A stretch of DNA of 19,632 nt, taken from Pseudomonadota bacterium. Its GTDB lineage: Bacteria; Pseudomonadota; Gammaproteobacteria; Xanthomonadales; Xanthomonadaceae. The position numbers and the translations under genes were made by a program. The notes below the pieces were generated by a model that ran no database searches, was not told the origin of the DNA, and worked only from the letters and a program-made list of their open reading frames with translations. Location: the NCBI GenBank assembly GCA_023392975.1, contig JAEWNA010000277.1, positions 1 to 19,632 on the forward strand, written 5' to 3'. This document shows, piece after piece, positions 6,591 to 13,844 of this stretch; position 1 is the stretch's first letter, and the number at the start of each line of letters is the position of its first letter.

Positions 6591-7486
6591 TCCATGACGT
6601 CATCATCGTCGGCGGGAGCTACGCCGGCATGGCCGCGGCGCTGCAACTGGTGCGGGCGCATCGCACGGTCTGCGTGATCGACGGCGGCCGGCCGCGCAAC
6701 CGGTTCGCGGACCATTCGCACGGTTTCCTCACGCAGGATGGCGTCGATCCACGAAAGATCGCGCGCACGGCGCGCGCGCAACTCATGGCGTATCCGACAC
6801 TGTCGTGGATCGATGGCCAAGGGGAAGACGTGTCGGGCGCCATCGATGCCTTCGTCGTGCGCACGGACGACGGTGCCATGCATCGCGGGCGGCGATTGCT
6901 GTTCGCCACCGGCGTGTCCGATGTGCTGCCGGACATCGCCGGCCTGGCCGAGCGCTGGGGCCGCAGCGTCTTCCACTGCCCGTACTGCCACGGTTACGAG
7001 TTGGGCAAGGGGCGCATCGGCGTGATCGCCGTGCAGCCGATGTCGCTGCACCAGGCGCAACTGCTGCCGGAGTGGGGCGAAGTGACGTTCTTCCTCGATG
7101 ACAGGATCGTGCCCGATGAGACTCAGTCGCGGGACCTCGCGGCACGCGGTGTCGCGATCGAACCGGTGCCGATCGCGCGCATCGACGGGCACGCGAACGT
7201 GGTCCTTGCCGACGGGCGCATGCTGTCGTTCGCGGGCCTGTTCACCGCACCGCGCTGCGTGCCGGCATCCGCGTTGCCGGAGCGGCTCGGCTGCGCGCTG
7301 GTGGAAACACCGGTGGGCGTCCAGCTCCAGGTCGACGAGGCAAAGCGGACCAGCGTGCCGGGCGCGTTCGCCTGCGGCGATGTGGCACGCATTCCCCATT
7401 CGGTCTCGCTGGCCGTGGGCGACGGCGCCTGGGCCGGGGCGCAGGTCCATCGTTCGCTGGTATGGCCAGCCGGGTCAGCGTCTTGA
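6587..7486 (+). CDS. FAD-dependent CxxC oxidoreductase, thioredoxin-reductase-like
   Basis: A 299-residue two-domain flavoprotein. The FAD site is VIIVGGSYAGMAAALQL (5-21) with FATG at about 106 and the C-terminal ACGDVARIPHSVSLAVGDG (262-280). The redox disulfide is HCPYCHGYE (Cys131/Cys134). Classic thioredoxin reductase has CATCDG followed by a GGGDSA NADPH motif; here the corresponding stretch is GVIAVQPMSLHQAQ (145-158), with no GxGxxG/A. That and the CxxCHGYE form match the branch containing dithiol oxidases such as GliT and HlmI, which pass electrons to O2 rather than use NADPH. The exact substrate is unknown. It overlaps the Rrf2 gene by 4 bp and is presumably repressed by it. Confidence 0.88.
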   Translation: MIHDVIIVGGSYAGMAAALQLVRAHRTVCVIDGGRPRNRFADHSHGFLTQDGVDPRKIARTARAQLMAYPTLSWIDGQGEDVSGAIDAFVVRTDDGAMHRGRRLLFATGVSDVLPDIAGLAERWGRSVFHCPYCHGYELGKGRIGVIAVQPMSLHQAQLLPEWGEVTFFLDDRIVPDETQSRDLAARGVAIEPVPIARIDGHANVVLADGRMLSFAGLFTAPRCVPASALPERLGCALVETPVGVQLQVDEAKRTSVPGAFACGDVARIPHSVSLAVGDGAWAGAQVHRSLVWPAGSAS

Positions 7487-7520
7487 TCAAGGCCTCAAGG
7501 CCGATCGAAGTCTTGCTGGG

Positions 7521-7605
7521 TAAATGAGCAAAGCGTCATGCACCATTTCCGGGGATTCAGTGGTTGCGATGCTTCTCTGGCGGATGACGCTTTTGTCCGC
7601 GACTG
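7521..7605. repeat. Diverged copy of the 96-bp palindromic repeat
   Basis: AAGCGTCATGCACC (7531-7544) is identical to 963-976, and GGATGACGC with following bases resembles the right arm of the 946-1041 element. The outer arms are degraded. It lies just past the oxidoreductase stop. Confidence 0.5.
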
Positions 7606-7618
7606 GTCGGGCACGGAC

Positions 7619-7649
7619 AAAAAACGCCCCGCATCGCTGCGGGGCGTTT
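7619..7649 (-). terminator. Intrinsic terminator after the effector gene
   Basis: A stem CGCCCCGC (7625-7632) / GCGGGGCG (7639-7646), extended by flanking A-T pairs, has a 6-nt loop, and on the minus strand is followed by a run of six T. It would end the leftward immunity-effector transcript and may also stop the rightward oxidoreductase transcript. A second inverted repeat, TTTTGTCCG (7591-7599) with CGGACAAAA (7614-7622), uses the same T run. Confidence 0.85.
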
Positions 7650-7679
7650 GCATTTCCGGCGTTGCGATGAAGCGACGCC

Positions 7680-9017
7680 TCACATCCCGCCCATGCCCCG
7701 CTGTTGCGACTGCTGCGGTGCCTGCGCCTGCTGCGGGTCCGGCACCATCATCGTCGCGATCGACTGGTCGGCCGGCTGCTGCTTGGCCTGGGCGACGTTG
7801 ACGGAGACGCGGTCGGCGGATTCGCTGGTCGGGTCGCCCTGGTAGGCGAAGACCTGGCCGTTCTTGCCGAGCAGGGCGCCGTCGATGCGCTCCATGCCGG
7901 AAGTCTGCGCGTGCAGGGCGGTGGCGGCGGCGACGTTGCGCAGCTCCTCGCCCTTGAGGCCGAGGCCGTCGACCTTCTTCAGCGCGTCCTCGGCCTGCTT
8001 GTAGAGTGCGGGCTCCGGGGCCGGGGCCTCGGTGATGGGCTTCTTCGGGCTGCTGTCGGTGAATTTCAGCCCGGTGTCCATCAGCGACTTCTTCAGGTGC
8101 AGGCCGTCCATGTCGAGCTTGACCTCGGGCGCGGTGGCCTTCGGGTCGTGCTTCTTGGCGTCCTTGAGCGCTTGCTTCTCGGCGTCGTTGATGACGTTGA
8201 GCGCCCATTCGCCGTAGTAGTTGGCGTAGTCCTGGTTGCCCTTCGGGCCGAGGCGGGTGGCGCTGGCCGGCTGGTCGAAGTAGTACTTGGCGGAGGCCTC
8301 GACGTTCTTGGGGTTGTCCTTGATCGTCATGTCGGGCTCCATCGTGTAGCCCGGCTTCAGCGCGTAGCTGAACTTCGGCGCCTTGCCGGTACGGTCGATG
8401 AAATCCTCCATCCGGCCGGGATGCGCGTTGTACAGCTCCTTCAGCGTCGGCGCGGTGTTGTCGCCGGCGTCGTGCTTCTGCTTCGCCACCTGCGAGACGA
8501 TGGCGTTGTAGCCGCCGATGTTGGCGCCGGCCTCGTCCGCGCGGTAGCTCTGGATCAGGGTCTTCACCGCGCCGGTGTAGTCGTGCGGGCCGGGCCCGCC
8601 GGCGGTCTTGTCGACGCTCTTGACGAAGGCATCGACCGCCTTGTCGCTGACGGTGCTGTTGAACGAGTGCTGGATCTCGTGGCCCATCACGAACACCAGC
8701 TCGGCCGCGGCGGCCTTGTCCTTGCCGGCCTTCTTCAGGTACTCGGGCGGCAGCTCGATCGTCTTGTTGTCGCTGTTGTAGGTGCCGCCGGCGTTGGCGC
8801 CGGCCGGCAGCATGTCGAACTTGTCCAGATGCCCCTTCTGCACGGACTCGAGGATCCGCGCCTTGAGGTCCGGGGAGTTCTCCAGCAGCTGGCGCAGGTT
8901 CTTACCGGGCGTGTCTTTCTTGGTGTCATGGGCCTTCTCGAAGTCCGACAGCATCGTGTCGAGCTTCGTCTCGGCGGCCTTGCGGGCTTTCAGGACCTCT
9001 TCGGGTACGACGGCCAT
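7680..9017 (-). CDS. Type IV secretion effector (XVIPCD) with metalloprotease-like domain
   Basis: A 445-residue protein with three parts. Residues 1-250 contain ELVFVMGHEIQHSFNS, a zinc-metalloprotease HExxH (His113, Glu114, His117), and downstream YRADEAGANIGGYNAI with Glu162, a plausible third zinc ligand of gluzincin type. Residues 250-330 are a charged linker. Residues 335-422 match the XVIPCD secretion signal: GLGLKGEELRNVAAATALHA, MERIDGALL, GQVFAYQGDP and the VNVAQA..ADQS end. A Gln-rich tail (428-440) follows, also typical. XVIPCD proteins are carried by the VirD4 coupling protein of the xanthomonad antibacterial T4SS into rival bacteria. A Shine-Dalgarno GGGAG precedes the ATG. The upstream small gene, 11 bp away, is its likely immunity protein. 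The target of the peptidase is unknown. No T4SS genes are in the window. Confidence 0.85.
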   Translation of the reverse strand: MAVVPEEVLKARKAAETKLDTMLSDFEKAHDTKKDTPGKNLRQLLENSPDLKARILESVQKGHLDKFDMLPAGANAGGTYNSDNKTIELPPEYLKKAGKDKAAAAELVFVMGHEIQHSFNSTVSDKAVDAFVKSVDKTAGGPGPHDYTGAVKTLIQSYRADEAGANIGGYNAIVSQVAKQKHDAGDNTAPTLKELYNAHPGRMEDFIDRTGKAPKFSYALKPGYTMEPDMTIKDNPKNVEASAKYYFDQPASATRLGPKGNQDYANYYGEWALNVINDAEKQALKDAKKHDPKATAPEVKLDMDGLHLKKSLMDTGLKFTDSSPKKPITEAPAPEPALYKQAEDALKKVDGLGLKGEELRNVAAATALHAQTSGMERIDGALLGKNGQVFAYQGDPTSESADRVSVNVAQAKQQPADQSIATMMVPDPQQAQAPQQSQQRGMGGM

Positions 9018-9028
9018 GGCGGGCTCCC

Positions 9029-9520
9029 TCAGGCGTTGATGATCAGGCGGGAGACGCAGGCGTGTTCGGCCTTGTCGTCGTTCTCACCGCGCACGTAGAC
9101 CTGCACGGTCACGTCGTCGCGGGCGAAGTCCCAGTGGACGATGTTGCCGAGTCGGCCGTGCACGGGCGTCGAGCGGTAGCCGGCGGCGGCGAGCGCGGCG
9201 GCGTAGTCGTCGAAGTCGAGCGCGCTGATCGGGCCCATGTCGGCGTGTTCGCCGGTTTCGTCGTCGAACGAGAACATCAGCTGCGACGGCCGGGCCTCGC
9301 CGACCTGCGGCAGGGTCACCAGGTTGTAGGCCCAGGCGTCGGTGAGCTGGCCGCCGGTGCCGTACTCGCGGGCGTCCTCGGGGTTGAACTCGACCTTGAG
9401 GCCGGTGAGCTCCTCGATCCGGGTGGGCGCGAGGTCGTCCGGGCCGCGGACGTTCTCGACCAGGCGAAGCACGCGGCGGCCGATGTCTTCGGCGCTGCGG
9501 AAGGATGTCGTCTGTTCCAT
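9029..9520 (-). CDS. Probable cognate immunity protein of the T4SS effector
   Basis: A 163-residue acidic protein, not recognised as a known family. Features are an N-terminal helical part (SAEDIGRRVLRLVENVRGPDD), a mixed middle with AREYGTGGQLTDAWAYNLV and LMFSFDDETGE, and a C-terminal DDVTVQVYVRGENDDKAEH..RLIINA. It lies 11 bp upstream of the XVIPCD effector in the same direction, the usual immunity-then-effector order, which is the main basis for the role. The ATG at 9520 has no signal peptide or lipobox, and the upstream open frame offers none. Many described immunity partners of these effectors are periplasmic lipoproteins, so a cytoplasmic location would imply a cytoplasmic toxin target. 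Confidence 0.7.
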   Translation of the reverse strand: MEQTTSFRSAEDIGRRVLRLVENVRGPDDLAPTRIEELTGLKVEFNPEDAREYGTGGQLTDAWAYNLVTLPQVGEARPSQLMFSFDDETGEHADMGPISALDFDDYAAALAAAGYRSTPVHGRLGNIVHWDFARDDVTVQVYVRGENDDKAEHACVSRLIINA

Positions 9521-9621
9521 GCGTAAAACCTGCGATGCGGAGGGTAGGGTCCGCCGGGCGGACCGGGACGCACGGCGCGGGGGCGAGCGTGCGGGCCCAG
9601 TATGGAACGGGAACGGGGTCC

Positions 9622-9657
9622 CGGGCAGGCCAATCGCTCTGCCGGCATGGCTGCCCG
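9622..9657 (-). terminator. Possible terminator of the SLC13 operon
   Basis: CGGGCAG (9622-9628) and CTGCCCG (9651-9657) pair, with further CCA/TGG pairing inside. It lies just past the transporter's stop codon and has no clear T tract, so it may be a weak or Rho-assisted end. Confidence 0.35.
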
Positions 9658-9672
9658 CCCGGAACGGCAGGC

Positions 9673-11514
9673 TCAGAACAGCAGGTTCACCATCAGCACC
9701 ACGACCGCGGTGTAGAGCAGGCTCAGCGGGCCGCCGACGCGCCACAGTTCCTTCGAGGTGTAGCCGGCGGGGCCGGCGATCATCGACATGACCGGGTTGG
9801 AGGCGGTCATGAAGTTGTTGGATGCCGACAGGGCCACGATCAGCGCCGCCGCGGTCGGGTTGCCGCCGGCGGCCAGGGCGATGTTGATCGCCACCGGCAC
9901 CATCACGATGGTCGCGCCGACGTGGCTGATCACCAGCGAGAACGCGGTGGTCAGCAGGCCGACGGCGATCTCCAGCAGCCAGGTCGGGGTGCCGGCCGGC
10001 AGGCGGTCGAGCGTGTGTCCGGCGACCCACGCCGCGGCGCCGCTGGAATCCATCGCCCAGCCCAGCGGAATCAGGCAGGCCATCAGGAACACCGTCTTCC
10101 AGTTGATGGCGGCGTAGGCCTCGTCCATCTTCAGCACGCCGGTGATGAGCATGCCGGCGACGCCGGTCATCAGCGCGACCGAGGCGGGAATGCGTGACGA
10201 CAGCGCGATCGCCATCGTGATGCCGAAGATCGTCATCGCGATCTTGAACTTGTGCGGGCGCTGCTCGGCCTTCGGGTAGTCGGTGACCGGCACGAAATCG
10301 CGGCCGCCCGAGGACTGCGCGAGGTCGGTCCAGATGCTGTGCAGCACCAGCAGGTCGCCGGCGCGCAGCGGCAGCTCGCGCACGTCCTCGCGCAGCACCT
10401 GCTTGTCGCGGTTGATCGCGAGCAGGCGCAGGTTGAGCCGCCGCCGCAGCTGCAGTTGGGTCGCGGTCTTGCCGATCCAGGTCGAGGTCGGCGGGATCAC
10501 CGCCTCGGAGATGCCGGCGCGCGCCGGGTTGAACAGGTCGGCGAACTCGCGCAGGCGCGCGCTCATGCGCAGGAAGCGGTTCTGGGCGAAGTCGACGATC
10601 GACTGCCGCGGCCCCATCACGCCGAGCACGCTGCCGACCCAGATGCGCGCGTCGCCCGGCGGGGCCAGTCGCGATTCGTTGCCGGTCTTCAGCGCGAGGA
10701 TCACCGGCGCGTCGTGCAGGTCCTCGATCTCGCGCAGCGACATGCCGACCAGCGGGCTGTCGGCGCTCACGGTCAGTTCGTAGACCTCGCCGTCGATGCC
10801 GTAGGCGCTGGCGAAGTAGCTCTGGGTCAGCGCCGGGGTGACGCCCGAGTCGCTGTCGTCGTCGCGCAGCCGGCGCGCGCCGAAGAAGTGGAAATAGGCC
10901 AGGGTCGCGGCCAGCAGCGCGACGCCGATCGGCAGCGGCGCGAACATCGGCAGCGGCTTGAGCGTCATCAGGCCCGACGGCAGGCTGTCGTTCGCGGTGC
11001 GCAGCAGGTCGTTGAGCAGGATCAGCGGCGAGTTGCCGACCATGGTCAGGCCGCCGCCCATCACGATGGCCGCGCCGATCGGCAGCAGCAGCCGCGACAG
11101 CGGCAGGCCGGTGCGCGACGACAGCCGCGACGCCACCGGCAGGTACAGCGCCATCACCGACGGGTTCTGCATCACCGAGGAATTGAGGCCGGCGATCGCC
11201 GAGGTGAACAGCAGCAACCGGGTCTCGGCGCCGTGCGCGCGGCGCAGCAGCCAGCCGGCGAGGCGGTTGAGCGCGCCGGTGCGGTCCAGCCCCGCGCCGA
11301 GGATCATGGTCGCGATCACGCTCATCACCGCGTTACTGGCGAAGCCGTTGAACAGGTCGCCCGGTTCCACCAGCCCGGTCAGGCCCAGCAGCACCAGCAC
11401 CACCAGCGCGACCACGTCCGCGCGCAGCCGCTCGAACAGGAACAGCACCATCGTCAGCACCGTCAGCCCGAGGACGAGCTGCATGTCGCTGGTGAGGGTG
11501 AGCTGGTTCTCCAT
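9673..11514 (-). CDS. SLC13/DASS-type permease with two RCK_C (TrkA-C) domains
   Basis: A 613-residue inner-membrane transporter. Membrane helices occupy about 10-210 and 420-613. Between them lie two cytoplasmic TrkA-C/RCK_C-like modules: one around YELTVSADSPLVGMSLREIE (245-310) and one around WIGKTATQLQLRRRLNLRLL (337-402) ending RAGDLLVLHS. SLC13-type signatures include NSSVMQNPSVMALYLPV (111-127), VGNSPLILLND (159-169) and SASNNFMTASNPVMSM (563-578). The usual SLC13 relatives carry anions such as dicarboxylates or sulfate with sodium; the RCK_C-containing group is poorly characterised and the substrate is not readable here. The start lies 2 bp past the trmB stop, so the genes are co-transcribed. 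Confidence 0.88.
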   Translation of the reverse strand: MENQLTLTSDMQLVLGLTVLTMVLFLFERLRADVVALVVLVLLGLTGLVEPGDLFNGFASNAVMSVIATMILGAGLDRTGALNRLAGWLLRRAHGAETRLLLFTSAIAGLNSSVMQNPSVMALYLPVASRLSSRTGLPLSRLLLPIGAAIVMGGGLTMVGNSPLILLNDLLRTANDSLPSGLMTLKPLPMFAPLPIGVALLAATLAYFHFFGARRLRDDDSDSGVTPALTQSYFASAYGIDGEVYELTVSADSPLVGMSLREIEDLHDAPVILALKTGNESRLAPPGDARIWVGSVLGVMGPRQSIVDFAQNRFLRMSARLREFADLFNPARAGISEAVIPPTSTWIGKTATQLQLRRRLNLRLLAINRDKQVLREDVRELPLRAGDLLVLHSIWTDLAQSSGGRDFVPVTDYPKAEQRPHKFKIAMTIFGITMAIALSSRIPASVALMTGVAGMLITGVLKMDEAYAAINWKTVFLMACLIPLGWAMDSSGAAAWVAGHTLDRLPAGTPTWLLEIAVGLLTTAFSLVISHVGATIVMVPVAINIALAAGGNPTAAALIVALSASNNFMTASNPVMSMIAGPAGYTSKELWRVGGPLSLLYTAVVVLMVNLLF

Positions 11515-11516
11515 CG

Positions 11517-12299
11517 TCAGTCGTCGACGTCAGGCGCGGGCAGCGGATCGTCGGTGCGTGCGTACAGAAGATCCCATACGCCGTGGCCCAGCTTCTGGCC
11601 GCGCGTCTCGAAATGGGTCTGCCGGCGCCAGTCGGGGCGGGCCACGGCGCCGCGGGGGCCGGCGACGTTGCGCAGGCCGGGGGCGACATCGAGCACGTCC
11701 CACATGTGTTCGGCGTAGTCGGCCCAGTCGGTCGCCAGGTGCAGGTGGCCGCCGATGCGCAGCTTGCGCGTCAGCAGCGAGGCGAACGCCGGCTGCACCA
11801 GACGGCGCTTGTTGTGGCGCTTCTTGTGCCAGGGGTCGGGGAAATAGATGCGGATTTCGTCGAGGGCGCCGTCGGCGATCTCGTGCTCCAGCACTTCCAC
11901 GGCGTCGTGGCGGTAGACGCGGACGTGGTCGCTTTCGTCCTCGGCCAGCCAGTTCAGCAGCCGGCCGACGCCGGGCGCATGCACTTCGATGCCGATGTAG
12001 TTGCGCGACGGGTCCTGCTGCGCGGCGAAGCGCAGCGCCTCGCCGTTGCCGAAGCCGATCTCCAGCACCACCGGTGCGGGCCGCGCGGCGAACAGCGCGT
12101 CGAGGTCGCGGGGCTCGCCCGTGTAATCGACGCCGAACCGCGGCCATAGCATGTCGAACGCGCGCTGCTGCGCCTCGGTGAAGCGGCCCTGGCGCAGCAC
12201 GAAGCTGCGGATCTGGCGCTGCCCGGGCGTGACGGTGAAGGGCTTGTCGAGCGTCTGCCCGTCGGCATCGTCCTGCGGCGGGCGGGTGTCGACGGTCAT
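11517..12299 (-). CDS. trmB: tRNA (guanine-N7)-methyltransferase TrmB
   Basis: A 260-residue SAM enzyme that makes m7G46 in the variable loop of tRNAs. Motifs are IRSFVLRQGRFT (30-41), the SAM-binding VLEIGFGNGEALRF (78-91), the family hallmark IYFPDPWHKKRHNKRRL (151-167), ATDWADYAEHM and the closing THFETRGQKLGHGVWDLLY. The length is normal with an N-terminal extension of about 25 residues. Its ATG overlaps the thiG stop (ATGA), and its stop is 2 bp from the transporter start. Confidence 0.96.
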   Translation of the reverse strand: MTVDTRPPQDDADGQTLDKPFTVTPGQRQIRSFVLRQGRFTEAQQRAFDMLWPRFGVDYTGEPRDLDALFAARPAPVVLEIGFGNGEALRFAAQQDPSRNYIGIEVHAPGVGRLLNWLAEDESDHVRVYRHDAVEVLEHEIADGALDEIRIYFPDPWHKKRHNKRRLVQPAFASLLTRKLRIGGHLHLATDWADYAEHMWDVLDVAPGLRNVAGPRGAVARPDWRRQTHFETRGQKLGHGVWDLLYARTDDPLPAPDVDD

Positions 12300-13093
12300 C
12301 CGATCAGTCCGTCCACCGGCGAGGATGCCGAGGCGAAGCGCTTGCGCGGGATGCGGCCCGACAGGAAGGCGTGGCGGCCGGCCTCGATCGCCAGCCGCAT
12401 CGCCAGCGCCATGCGCACCGGGTCCTGCGCGCCGGCGATGGCGGTGTTCATCAGCACGCCGTCGCAGCCCAGCTCCATCGCGATCGCGGCATCCGAGGCG
12501 GTGCCGACGCCGGCGTCGACGAGGATCGGCACCTTGGCGCTCTCGACGATCTCCAGCAGGTTCCAGCGGTTCTGGATGCCGAGGCCGGAGCCGATCGGTG
12601 CCGCCAGCGGCATCACCGCGCAGCAGCCGATCTCTTCCAGACGCCGGGCCAGGATCGGGTCGTCGCTGGTGTAGACCATCACGTCGAAGCCGTCGGCGAC
12701 CAGTTGCTCGGCGGCCTTCAGCGTCTGCACCACGTCGGGGAACAGCGTGCGCTGGTCGCCCAGCACTTCGAGCTTGACGAGTTTGTGGCCGTCGAGCAGT
12801 TCGCGGGCGAGGCGGCAGGTGCGCACGGCGTCCTCGGCGGTGTAGCAGCCGGCGGTGTTGGGCAGGATCGTGTAGCGATCCGGCGGCAGCACGTCGAGCA
12901 GGTTGGGCTCGTCCGGGTTCTGTCCGATGTTCGTGCGGCGGATGGCGACGGTGACGATCTCGGCGCCGGCGGCCTCGGTGGCGCGGCGGGTTTCGTCGAG
13001 GTCCTTGAACTTGCCGGTACCGGTGAGCAGGCGCGATCGGTAGGTCTTGCCGGCGATGACGAGCGGGTCGTCGAAGTGGGGAAGCGCGGTCAT
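12296..13093 (-). CDS. thiG: Thiazole synthase ThiG
   Basis: A 265-residue TIM-barrel enzyme that builds the thiazole phosphate of thiamine from 1-deoxy-D-xylulose 5-phosphate, dehydroglycine and ThiS-thiocarboxylate sulfur. Signatures are LVIAGKTYRSRLLTGTGKFKD (11-31), TVAIRR, ILPNTAGCYTAEDAV, the Schiff-base lysine in HKLVKLEV (Lys107) and PILVDAGVGTASDAAIAMELGCDGVL. The start is placed at 13093 from family alignment; an in-frame ATG at 13111 is possible and neither has a good Shine-Dalgarno. The stop overlaps trmB. The upstream thiS is 362 bp away instead of adjacent. Confidence 0.96.
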   Translation of the reverse strand: MTALPHFDDPLVIAGKTYRSRLLTGTGKFKDLDETRRATEAAGAEIVTVAIRRTNIGQNPDEPNLLDVLPPDRYTILPNTAGCYTAEDAVRTCRLARELLDGHKLVKLEVLGDQRTLFPDVVQTLKAAEQLVADGFDVMVYTSDDPILARRLEEIGCCAVMPLAAPIGSGLGIQNRWNLLEIVESAKVPILVDAGVGTASDAAIAMELGCDGVLMNTAIAGAQDPVRMALAMRLAIEAGRHAFLSGRIPRKRFASASSPVDGLIG

Positions 13094-13455
13094 CGCGGGA
13101 TTATCGCCCATCGTCGCCGGGATGGGGGCGGTGGGGTGGGTCGGATGTGCGCCGGATTGCGGTGATGTCGGGGGTGGGAGAGAGCGCGTCGATGCCAAGA
13201 GGCTTCTTCGGTCGATGCTTGAAAGGCACTTGTCGCTGTCGTCGATGGCGCAGCGCTTCGAGTTCCGGTTCGCCCGGCCGGGGCATCCATACCCGGGCGT
13301 TCGCGTCCGCGGCCGTTGCCGATAGGGCATCGGTCATAACTTCGGGGGCATGACGCAGCCGTCCCTGGCGTGACGTGGTGTACTTCGGATGGCCCGGGGC
13401 GCCCCGTTCGGCGCGTCTCGAGATGTCATTCAAGGCATCTCGAAGGCGACGCGCC
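13094..13455. other. 362-bp gap between thiS and thiG
   Basis: No credible gene is seen. The minus-strand open frames here are Arg/Pro-rich shadows. The clear element is a two-part hairpin next to the thiS stop. No TPP-riboswitch core was recognised on either strand. Confidence 0.55.
13411..13454 (-). terminator. Stem-loop directly after thiS
   Basis: The outer stem GCGCGTC (13411-13417)/GACGCGC (13448-13454) and the inner stem TCGAGATG (13418-13425)/CATCTCGA (13436-13443) stack with a 4-base bulge and a 10-nt loop. It starts one base after the thiS stop. There is no T tract, so it could be an mRNA-stabilising or processing hairpin, or a Rho-assisted attenuator between thiS and thiG. Confidence 0.5.
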
Positions 13456-13671
13456 TCACCCCCCTCCCAGTGCATGGACGATCTCGACCACGTCGCCGTC
13501 GGCGAGGGCATGCTCGGCGTGGCGGCCGCGGGGCACGATCTCGCCATTGACTTCGACCGCCACCCGGCGGCCGGCCAGGCCCTGGGCGGTGAGCAGGGCC
13601 GCCAGCGTCGAAGGGGCGGGGAGGGTCAGGGAGTCGCCATTGAGGCGGATGCGCAGGGCGGGGCTGTCCAT
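13456..13671 (-). CDS. thiS: Sulfur-carrier protein ThiS
   Basis: A 71-residue ubiquitin-like protein whose C-terminal glycine is adenylated and thiocarboxylated to give sulfur to thiazole synthase. It has the expected IRLNGDSLTLP start, a VAVEVNGEIVPRGRHAEHALADGDVVEIVHALGGG-type end, and the required terminal Gly-Gly. Its partner thiG lies downstream in the same direction. It is divergent from the autotransporter gene. Confidence 0.93.
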   Translation of the reverse strand: MDSPALRIRLNGDSLTLPAPSTLAALLTAQGLAGRRVAVEVNGEIVPRGRHAEHALADGDVVEIVHALGGG

Positions 13672-13722
13672 GCCCGGATTGTCGCCCGATCCCTCCTGCC
13701 TGCCCAGCCGGGACAGGGACTT

Positions 13723-13740
13723 GTCACACTTGAGTCACAC
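13723..13740 (+). promoter_or_regulatory. GTCACAC direct repeat before the autotransporter gene
   Basis: GTCACAC occurs at 13723-13729 and again at 13734-13740, 11 bp apart (one helical turn). A pair of 7-bp half-sites with a 4-bp spacer is the layout of a PhoB box (CTGTCAT repeats), but only part of the consensus is matched. It lies in the divergent thiS/autotransporter region. Confidence 0.35.
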
Positions 13741-13844
13741 AGGTCTTCGTGAAACGATGCGGCCACCATCCGGCGGCGTATCCCCATGAATCGCCGGAGC
13801 CCTGCGACACCTTCATTTTTTCCATCAGTTCGGGAGTGGGATCC

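Noticed and set aside
6302..7450. 382-codon minus-strand open frame
   Set aside because: Antisense to the Rrf2 and oxidoreductase genes; His/Arg-rich shadow.
7704..9098. 464-codon + strand open frame
   Set aside because: Antisense to the XVIPCD effector; Leu/Val/Gly/Arg shadow composition, no ribosome site.
10252..11718. 488-codon + strand open frame
   Set aside because: Antisense to the SLC13 transporter and the trmB end; Arg/Gln/His-rich, with no domain pattern.
13101..13547. Possible extra gene between thiS and thiG
   Set aside because: Overlaps thiS in another frame, Arg/Pro-rich, no ribosome site or family pattern.
13094..13844. TPP riboswitch near the thiamine genes
   Set aside because: I looked for the conserved CUGAGA and thi-box core before thiS and thiG on the coding strand and did not see it.
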